Source: Chromera velia (taxonomy: Eukaryota; Sar; Chromeraceae). Taken from it: a DNA stretch of 20,000 nucleotides. Made by a program: the position numbers and the translations under genes. This document shows, piece after piece, positions 1 through 10,200 of the stretch. The stretch is from positions 25,001-45,000 of the forward strand of contig JAHBMJ010000149.1 of the NCBI GenBank assembly GCA_018398765.1, written 5' to 3'. Every line of letters begins with the position of its first letter. The stretch's first letter is position 1. A model generated the notes under the pieces. That model saw nothing but the letters and a program-made list of their open reading frames with translations, ran no database searches and was not told where the DNA came from.

Positions 1-632
1 TACTGAACGAATCACGGCCGGGCGCGGTCTCTCACAGTTTGTTTTTGTGCCAGACCGCGCGCGCGTTGTGTTGTTCACTTTGTGTGCAACACTGTATTGC
101 AAAAAAGCAATTGAATTTTCTCACGCATAATAATTAATTCATATATACGTATACATGCATGTACGTATACGCATATACTATTACGTGCATGCATGAAACA
201 CATGGTGCATACCACACTTGTATTGATGATGTACACAATGATCGCAGGATAGAACGTTGAGTCCTTGTGCATGAAAAGTATTGTGCTTGAGTTCTCGGTG
301 ACAGAAGACTTCACCGCCCCCTCATTTTACATGTAGTTCTCAATCGATCGAATTTGAATCGCTTGGTCCCATGCATTAGAAGGTCTTTGAATCTTCCACA
401 AAGAGAGACTGCATGCAACACCCGTTCACTAGTAAAAAGAAGTTTTGAATCCTTGATGTGCTTACTTCGACTACCATTTCAATTTTGCCGAGGCAGTCTT
501 GACCTACCGTAGAATCGACACTTTGCTGGCCTCACCGTCAACCCGAAACTCATCTCGCAGGTCATCAGAAAAAAAAACTCACCACTTTACAGCAGTGAAA
601 GATTATCTTCAGTCTGACCGTGAACTACCACA
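1..632. promoter_or_regulatory. Upstream region and probable promoter/5' UTR of the receptor gene
   Basis: No supportable gene. It should carry the promoter and 5' UTR because the start codon is at 633. It contains a GC-rich hairpin at 22-60 and an imperfect palindrome of GTATAC/ATGCAT motifs around 136-180. I cannot place a TATA box or transcription start. Confidence 0.4.
22..60. repeat. Short GC-rich inverted repeat
   Basis: Arms GCGCGGTCT (22-30) and AGACCGCGC (52-60) are perfect 9-bp complements around a 21-nt T/G-rich loop. It may belong to the end of an upstream gene; its function is unknown. Confidence 0.6.
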
Positions 633-1091
633 ATGAAATCTTCAGTTCCGATGGATCTGCTTTTCCGTCTGTCTATGGTCTTTCTCTCCCTTTCTTTCCT
701 TGGAGGACTGATGAGGACAGATGCTTACCTGCTGCCCCTACACGACACATTCTATTTCTCCCGAACAGTCACCACACCTGGATCGTACCCCGACTTCAAG
801 ATTGGGTTCGTCTGCCCCCTTACCGGGTCACGATCCACGATCGGACAGAAGATGTACAGAGGGCTGCTGCTCTGGGTGGACTATGTGAACAACAGCGAAC
901 AGAAACTGGTGGTCAACGAAAACAACTACTACACAGTCTCTCCCATCTACTCAGACAGCACATCGGACACCACGACTGCGCAAACTGTGACAAACACCAT
1001 GATAGGCACCAATAAGGTGAACGTGGTTGTTTCCTGTGCGGCTGAAGAAGTGACTAACGTTGCAACTGAAGCCTCTGGGTCAAGTATTGTG
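633..1091 (+). CDS. Receptor exon 1: signal peptide and start of flytrap domain
   Basis: Encodes residues 1-153. A hydrophobic core at about 8-26 followed by TDA-Y suggests signal peptidase cleavage near residue 31. FKIGFVCPLTG and the following helix (GQKMYRGLLLWVDYVNN) match the first strand and helix of LivJ-type binding proteins. The exon ends in phase 0 after GTG, before a GTCAGT donor; read-through hits a stop six bases later at 1098-1100. Confidence 0.8.
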
Positions 1092-1168
1092 GTCAGTTAG
1101 AAAACGAACTCTGCGAAGAGTTGGGTCCTGTCGATATACGTGTTCACTCAATAGACTCGTGCGCGTAT

Positions 1169-1200
<32 letters not shown>

Positions 1201-4200
1201 TCGCCGATTTTTCAAAAAGAGGGGGTGGAGATCACAGCCGTGCATAAATGAATTCCAACTGTCTGATTTGTTCCCCTTACCTCACACATTTCATTTCACA
1301 GATGCTGTTCAATTGTACTGAAAGTGACAGGCGAGTACAAAAAGTGGTGCTCGTCCCTTAATTGTCTACAAAATATGCGGGTCCCCTTAAATCCTCATAG
1401 AATGGTAGTTTCGCTGCGGGGTTTTCACCCTTTTTGAATGCTTGCTTCTCTTCTCCACTGCCGGTCTGCAGAGTATGCACATTCTCGGGTCTTCCGACAG
1501 TTCTCTCTGGAGCTCATCATCCAACACGTTCGCCTTTGGGGCCTCCCCACCGAACCTGGACACATTCCACTCGCTGCTCACAGACGCCCAGACGCAGGGA
1601 TACTCCAAACTTGCACTCTTGTACGCGTCTGACAAAACATCCTCAACAGACCTGTGCACAAATGCGAAGGAGTTTGCCGAATGGAGTCTGAGCATGACCA
1701 CAGCTGCCACAGGGACCTATACGGGAACATCCTACTCTACCTCGACATCTGCCTCTGCGATCTCGTCTCTCCTGCAGTCCGCCCAGTCCAACTCTGCAGA
1801 GATTCTTCTGGTCTGCAACAGCGATGATGCTGCAGGGGCAGACAGCGTGGACATCGTCAACGCGATGCAGACGTTGGGATACGATTTCAAAGCAGTGGCC
1901 TTTGTCAGTCGCACATTGTTTCTTGGTGGGAGGGGGTTACGAATAAGTGAAAAATGAAACAGAGACAGACCAAATGCACATACTGAGGGAGGACCGTGTG
2001 TCTTGATTCCTTGCACCCTCTCCTGCCGCTCTCTTTCTGTCAAAGAATATCGCTCTCCCCACATGCACCGTCCTTTTTGTTCATACATACTCCACTACAG
2101 TCTTTTGAAATTCTCTCGCTTGAGCCGCACATCTCATCTTTTGCTTCATCGGGTCTTTCATCCATTAAATGAATTTCTCCAGACGCAGGCACGCATTGGA
2201 TTTCCTAAACGCAGAAGACTCCTGATGGATGTTCTCGTAGGATAAGTTTCTGTCTGTATACAATTTCTCTGGCTGTGTTTTTCCTGCAGGCCTACAACAC
2301 CGTTTCGTTTCCTCTGACGTCCTCCGTGTCCAATTCGACGGCTGCCAGTGCGATTGCCGCCACCAGGTGGGATCCTCTCAGCAGGGGAAGCTTCGACTTT
2401 GTCTTCGGGAGCTCCAGTGGGTTCGTGACGGCATTCAAAAACATGTCAGTCAGTCAAATAGCCAAAGAGGCTTTTTAGTGGAATGGATGCGTTGGTTGAT
2501 AGAGGGTTGGATGCATGAATGGATGGGTGGACAGGAACGTGGGTGGGTAGGTAAGCGGAGGTTGCATGCTGAATGCTCAGCTTGCCTGCTGGAATTCCGG
2601 CTGTTGCATTCCTTGTCTGTTTATGCAAAGACTGCACGTGCCTACTATTCTCTTTTGCCTTCCTTGTGTTCCCGATTCCTGACATCCTTCCCTCCCTCCT
2701 TCCTTCCTCCCTTCAGGTACGGCACCGACCCGGATGAGTATGAAGCAGCAGCAGTAGGTGCGATGAACGCTCTGATGTTTGGACTTTTTAAGACGACCTC
2801 TTGGGACACCACAACCGACGAGAGCACTCGAAACTTCGCATCGAATTCCGCTCTCCTCGTGACGTCACTGGGATCGATGCGAGAGGCCTCGTTTTACGGC
2901 ACTTTGGCATTTGGACGGGACGGGGTCAATAACGGTCGTACTTACTGGCACCTTCAACAGTATGCACTTGACGGCACACGCACTACTGTACTTCCTGAGG
3001 AGGCCGCTCCTTCAGGCATTTCTCCCTCATTTCCCGCAATCTCTTGGGAAGCAAGGACAGGACAAGGGTGCTATCCGGGCACCTATTTCAATGGCACGTC
3101 ATGTGTCAATTGTCCTGCTCATCAATACTCCAACTCCTATGGAGCAACGGCCTGCTCTGACTGCCCTGTTGGCCAAGAGCAGGCATCAGAGGGTCAAACT
3201 TCCTGTAAAGAGTGCCAGAAGGGCTTTGTGAAAGGGAGTGCTTCGGGCAGTGCCTGTTCGTCATGTGGGGCTGGAACTTTCAGCCAGACTACGGGGGCGG
3301 CCTCATGCTCGTCCTGTCCCGCTGGAAGCTATCAGCCCGACGTCGGAGCAACAAACTGCATTCCTTGTCCAGCAGGTCGGCTTGCAAGCAGTTCAAGAAA
3401 GACAAAGAGAGACAATCTAGACCGTCTGGGGGGTTCTTTTGTGCAACATGCAGAGAAAATCTTTCTTGGAGTTTCTTGCTGAGCGTTTTTTTTCGATACC
3501 TGCGTTTCCCCACGCCACTCTTGTAAGCTGTGTCTTCGTGTTAATTCGTTTTGGATCCTTGTGAGAACAGCGCGGGGGGAGACCGACTCTGTCTCTGCGA
3601 TCTTTCTCTGTCGTTGTTCTCATTTTGCATTTCCGTTCTTTCCTTTTGCAGGAAGAGCACAGAGCGAAACCGGCCAATCGTTCTGTGCCCAGTGTGCGGA
3701 CGGGTTCTTTGCCTCAGGAGAGGGGAGCGTGTCGTGTTTTGAGTGCCCAAGGGGGGCGTCTTGCAGGTAGAGAGAGACCGACAGCTGAATTCCACATAAA
3801 TCAAAGATAGACAGATGAGTGCCTTCTTACACTATAATGACATGTGGACTCATATGCCTCATTTCGCTGACCAATCTGCGAGAAAAGCCAAGACAAGAAG
3901 AAGAGCCCTGCTGTAGATCTGTTTTTTATTTATCATACCTTCGGCAAATAAATAACCGTACAAAGCTGACGGACCGGTTTTGTCTTCTTGATTTATTTTT
4001 TGAATTCCGGACGGACAGTCGAGAAGCAAACTAGAACCCTGAACACACTTCAAAGAGAGGGAGCGAGACAAAGGGGGAGGGAGAAAGACAGATGTAGGAA
4101 AAGAATCGCAAGAGTCTCAAAGAGTAGCCAAGATAGATAGAACGACTCATGACCTCTTTCTCTGGCCCTGTATCTTTCTGCCCCGCTTTGCGACTCCTCT

Positions 4201-7135
4201 GCAGCAACGCTACTGAGCAAGTGACTCCTGTCGCCACGCAAGGTTACTACATGATTTTGGGTCTGAAGGCCGACGAGTTCACAGTACCGAATGTAACGGA
4301 AAGAAGGAGAAGAAGGAGGATGGACGCCATAGAGGCCAGACGAATGGATTCCACCGAGGCCTCGATTGCAGGGGGGGAGGGTGTGTCGTATCTGTTCAGA
4401 TGTTCTCGACCTGATGATTGTGTGGGAGCGAATCAATGCATTGACGGTGCGAACTCCAATTCTCTTCTCTGTCGTCGGTGTGTGTCGACGTCTTTTCGAA
4501 CGTCAGCCATCACTCCCTGCAGAGCCTGTCCTCCTATCTGGGGTGTGGCACTTCAACTGCTCGGCTGTCTGTTGGTCATGGCCTTTCTTGTCTGGCTTTT
4601 GACCTCTCTCTCAAGAGTTCTGTTTCTCGCCACAGGACCCACAACACTCAGCGCCATGTCGCCCTTCAGAGACGCACAGTGGGTGAAGCCCAAATGGTCT
4701 CTCGAACACGGAAGGGGGTGGGAGGAAGCGGGGGATGGGAGCGGGGTAGATAACGACGAAGGCCTGTACGCATATGACTTTCTCTTGGCTTCACAGCACC
4801 CTGTGCTTCTGCCAAGTCTCCGTGTGTTGGTGAATTGGTGGGAGATGACAACGGTGGCGATGGCGGTTCTCGCAGAGGTCGCTCTGCAGAGCACAGATGC
4901 GGCTGTGCAGGTGGAAGCCGCCACACGCTCGTTCATCTACGGGTTTGCAGAGTTTCTTGTCCTCCTGAACCCTTTTCGGGTCGGTTGGGTGATACATCCA
5001 TCAATACGGATCTCCTTTATTCTGATATTCTCCCTCGATGTGTTCCTTACAGGAACTCTGAGAGATGCACACACAGATATCTTTGCAAGGGATGGATGAA
5101 CGGTTTTTGAGGCCGCAAGTAGCCAATCTTCTTGTTTTTCGCATGTGTCCGCACGATGCAATCAGTACTGAAGATCACCCCGCTTATCAATGTTGCAGTC
5201 GGTGGTTGTGGATTGTCCCCTCAATTGGTTTTACATTGGAAGTGGTCTGGAAGGTTTCTTTTCTTCTTTCGTTTTCTTGTATTGTAGCTTCCTTGTGTTC
5301 TCCTCATTCCCAGCGTCCTATGTGTCTCTCAGGGTTCACTGTGTTTGAAGGTCGAATGGGTTGAAATCAATGCCACATGACATCATTGATTTTCCCACAT
5401 TTCTCTTCTCCCCTTCCCTTTGGTCTCTCCTTCCACGTGCAGACAGTTTTCCTTCTTGACTGTCTGATTGGGGATGGATCCGCGTATCCCCCCTCCTTCA
5501 TATACACGGTGATGGCAACCTGCGTCCCCGCAGTCATCGCAGCGGTCTGCTGGGCCTTCCTGTTCGTTTCATGGAGGAAAAGTGCGAAGAGTGACAGGAC
5601 AGAAAAATTACCGAAAGTTCGCATGGTGAAGCAAAAAGGCGCAGGAGGGGCACTACAAAAGGCCCCAGGCGCAGGAAGCCGTAGGAGCCCCGGCCATCAA
5701 AGAGGCAGATCCGCGCCTGCACCCGCACAGAAGGAAGAAGAGATAGAAGAGATTCCAGTCTACGCAGACCCCTACACACTCACACAACTCCCACCCGGCC
5801 CTCCTCCCGGCAGTGCGCAGAACATGTCACGCAGCATGTTCAGCGGACACAACACTGCACAGAGCCTTGCAGACCGTCTGAAAAGCAACGCCGCATTCCA
5901 ACGAGACAAGGCGGATCCCCGTGCCAGTCAGGGAGGGGCAGAAGAAGACATGCCGAGGTTGTTCTCCCCCCCTCCCCTCACACAGACACAGGCAGGAATC
6001 CGACCCTCCTCTCCAGGCACCCTCATGAGACGGAGGTCCCTCGTTGCTGCTGCTGCCGGGGACACCAACAAGACCGAGGCAGACCGTCACATATCCGGCA
6101 AGACGTCCCGACATTTCTGCGCATTCTGTGTGGTCCTGTTCTACCTATGTCAGTCAGCCAGTTGAACCAGGAACCAATGATTGTGCTGCACCGAAGACCC
6201 ATCTGTTATTCTTATCGTATGGATATTCTTCTGACCTGCGCTAAAGTTTGAGTACGTGTGTGGGTGTGTTGGACCTCAGCATCTGATGTCTTGGAATTAC
6301 ATTCCATGATTTTCTCCACATGCTTGAAGTATGACAGAATGTCTGTCCACACACACACGCACACACACACACACACACACACACTTGCAGCAGCACACAG
6401 AAGGTGCACCTGGACATCTCGTGCTACGTCTGTGTGCATATTGAAGCACGTTGACATGTATGCCTGCGAAGATGTATGTGTCCATCCCTCCTGATGCACA
6501 AATGCAGGGCACCCGAGCCTTGTCAGCTACCTCTTTGAAGTCCAGCAATGCGAATTTCTGGATGCCTGGCGGCTCCGGAGCTTCCCTGCTGTGATCTGCT
6601 ACGAGAATTCTGTGGGAGAGGATGGGAGGAGATACGACCACTTTGGCATCAGAGCAGGCAGCATTGTGGGGTTGACGCTGTGGGGGTTTTTGCTTCCGGT
6701 CTCCCTTGGGACAGTTCTTTACTTTTGGGGTCAGAGGAGGGAGTTTCGGTTTTCCAAGGACTTCCTGGGCGTCTTCTCGTTCTTCACAGGTCTGTCAGTC
6801 AGCTGACGTTAGATGTGAATGGAGAACCGTCGTTTTCCCTTTTATTAATGTACGTTTTTGAGACAGTCTGTGAAGGAGCGGGGGCGTTTTAGAAGAAGAA
6901 ACACTAAAGACAGGTGTGGGTGTGGAAGGAGGGGGGTCAGCCGAACCATGCAATTCTCTTTTCCGTTCCCACGCCTTATGTCCACGGATTTACGAGGCCG
7001 TCCCGTGCGCTGGTGCCTCCACCTCGCATCACACGTTCTTTGCTTCTACAGAAACACGCGACCGCTTTTACTTGACCTCATCGTGTGCCTCTATCTGTGT
7101 CTATCGTGTGCCTCTATCTGTGTCTATCTGTTCCC

Positions 7136-7175
<40 letters not shown>

Positions 7176-7198
7176 CCGTGTGTGTGTGTGTCTGCGTA

Positions 7199-7248
<50 letters not shown>

Positions 7249-10200
7249 CAGTGGGATACAGAGCTCAGACACTCGGCTGGGAGGCCTGGGTGATGGTCCG
7301 CAGGGCCGCTCTCCTCTGTATGCCCGTGTGGTCAGTCAGTCAGTCAATCTGCACTCACGCCTGTCCGTCTGTGTGTGCGTGCGTCAATCCGCAATACTTC
7401 TGAGAAGAGGAAGCAGTACGTCTTTCTCAGGAGTTTTTGAGTACCTCTAGGACGTCCCCTTTTTTGTTTTTTCCTCCCATCCGCCCTCTCGCTCTTCCCG
7501 AGGGCCAACGCTTCCATTCTAATGTCGTTGCTTGTGCATTGATCCTTTTGTTTCTTGTACCATCTTTAGAGTTCCCACTCAGACTGACGATTAAGAAGAC
7601 TGTCGATTGACAGAAGAGGCTCTCTTAGTCTTCTGTACAGATATCGGGCAACCTTCTGTATTATCCCTGTACATCCTTCTTTTCATCTCATAAACTCACG
7701 CTTGCAGGTTGGGCATCTCCACTCGTTTGAATCTCTACGTCCTTCTCTCGGCCCTTTTCCTGGTCGTGCACCTGATATGGAGACCCCACACTCTGGCCTT
7801 CAACAGGATGGCGGGGTTCCTCGAGGCTGTCTCCCTCGGTTCTGTCTTCCTCACCTTCCTCACTGCTAGATTCATCCACGTGCTCTTCCTCAATAGCGAC
7901 CCAGTGTTTCATCAGACACTCGCCCTGAGCCCCCTAGAGAGATATGCCTATCAAGACGCGACAACAAAGGTCTTTGTGGCAATCCTCTGTGCAGTCGCAC
8001 TCGGGGTGCAGTTCTATTTTGGTCTCATGCTCTTGTACACAGCAGTTGTGTGCAACGATCGCAGTGTGGCGATACGCACGAACTCGAAGATTTTGAAGAA
8101 CAAGAGAGTGAGGGCGGTAGTCGAGAGAACTTTCCCCCCGAATAATTTGGTGTTTTTGAATCCCGACGGGTCTCTGGACATCCATAGGCTCTCTGCTCAA
8201 GAAAGAAAGTTCCTGTCTGCCGTGCTCGGGCAGATGCTCCAAGAAGCCATGGACGTCTCAGAGAAACAAGGAATCAAAACGAAAAACCAAAGACGGGTCA
8301 GACACTCTCGTCGCGAGACGAGTGAACAGGGGGGGGATCTCCAGTCATCAGGGAGATTGGGGGGCACTTGGGGAGGGGGGATGAGAAAGAAAAAGGCGAC
8401 AAATTTGGCAGCAGTAGAGACGTTGCACTGGATGATGCGTCCTGATTTTGCTTCTGATTTGGAGCATGAGAAGAAGAAGAGGGAGAGGGAGGATGAGGAG
8501 ACAAGATTCATGCAGGCACGAAGAGCCTCTCTTGCAGCCCCTCCTGATATCCTCAAGGGGACATTGGGTGTATCAGGGTTTGATGAAAAGAACAGAGAGG
8601 TCCTCTCTCAAGAGCAAGCCGTCAAAGCGCGTCGCACCTTTTATTTGGAAGTCGTCAGAGAAGCGATCGAATTTGCTTTCGAAGAAAAGCAACGATGTTT
8701 CTTTGCCCTTCTCTCTGGAACTGAGTTCCGAGACCCTTCCCATTTCCTCACACTCACGCGTTGGATGAAGCAGAGAGCCTTGAAAAAACGATCCTTTCAC
8801 TTCAATGATGATGACGAGGCAGACCGAAATGCAGCGTTTGTGGCAGCCAACCCATGGACTGTCACAAGCCCATTCGATGCCGAGTATGAGAAGTTGAGGG
8901 GGTCAGAAGAGGGAACAAGATTGGCTGAAAGGCGTGTGGCTTTGAGGGGAAAGCTGACAATTGGATGTACAGTGGAGGAAATTGAATTTGCCCTCAGAGC
9001 CCAAGAACCCCGTCTACGTCATCTCCTCGCGACTCTCGGCATTCTCGCCAGAGGCCCAGAGGATATGTTCCCTCTTCACAACACCCAGCCAAGCAGGGGG
9101 GGAACCAGGGGGTTCAGATCGATGACAAATCTTACAGAGAGTAGAAGAGGCCTGGAGAAAGAAAAAACGCGAATGCTGATGGAATCGTTCTCCCAGTTCC
9201 CCCCCCCCGAGGCTGTAGGTCTTGCGGGTGCCAACAGAAGAGGGTCTATGACCAAGTCCATATTCGAACAAACGGCAGGCCCCCTCCCTGATGAGGGCAC
9301 AGAACCAGACGACAACATCCAACCCGTCGCTGCCACCACAGCAGCCGCTCGTTCCATGCGTGAGGTTGCAACCCCCGCATCCTCCCTACCCCCCGAACAA
9401 GCCGACCTAGACACATTCCAAGGATTCCCTCCGACAACACACCCCCCACCAGATGACCCCTTCCCTCCAGCCCCCCCCGAGGCACCAGGCCCCAACGACT
9501 CCGGTGCGTTCTTTGCCGATGAAGGTGAGAGAGGTGCATTCCAGTCGGTGGGGATGCATGAACGCGCCCTCAGTCTCAGTTTGAGTGCCTCTGGAGTCAG
9601 CTCCCTGCCCTACACCCGAGAGATGTCCGAACTCAGCAGAACTCACTCAAGAGAAGAACCCCCCGACGGACCTGCACCCCCCGCACCCGGGGTCTCTGTC
9701 AAATATTCCATCCCGGAGGCCCATATCCTCTCTCTGTCCCCCTCGGGCTCCCGCAAGGTGTCAATGCTGCCGGTAGAGACCCGACACCATGAGGAAATGG
9801 GGGAGGAGACACTCCCTCCAGGAGCTGTGCCGCTCTCTGAGGAGAAATGCCCCCCACTGCCTTGTCACTTCATTCGTTCCGACCCGAAGAGCCGTCTCCC
9901 CCCCATAGTCGAGGAAGGGCGAGTGGAGGCACTCGCAACGGAGACCCCCCTTCCTGTTGGAGGCACCCGTCTCCTCCCTCCACCCGGTTCTTCCCAGTCT
10001 CGTCTGAACGTCCCAAGAGGCAAAACAATAAACCCGAGTCAACGTGCAGCGCAGAAGGAGAGTGCAGGTCCAAAGCGGCCACCTGCAGCTCCCCTGTCGA
10101 GCACTGTGCAACAATCCCAAACGTCACGTATCCAGCATCCTCGACCACGAGACAGAAATGCAAGTGAACGTCTCCCAAGTAACGAAGGACCCTCAAAAGA

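Noticed and set aside
620-1015. 131-codon + strand frame overlapping exon 1
   Set aside because: Out of frame with the signal peptide and flytrap reading; its composition is that of a shadow frame.
1926-1931. GTGGGA as the exon 2 donor
   Set aside because: It would give phase 1, incompatible with the phase-0 start of exon 3.
7318-7323. GTATGC as the exon 9 donor
   Set aside because: Its phase (1) does not fit exon 10, which needs a phase-2 donor; GTCAGT at 7331 fits and restores a Trp codon.
6858-7450. Cys/Val-rich frames across intron 8 and exon 9
   Set aside because: They are translations of the (TG)n microsatellite, not protein.
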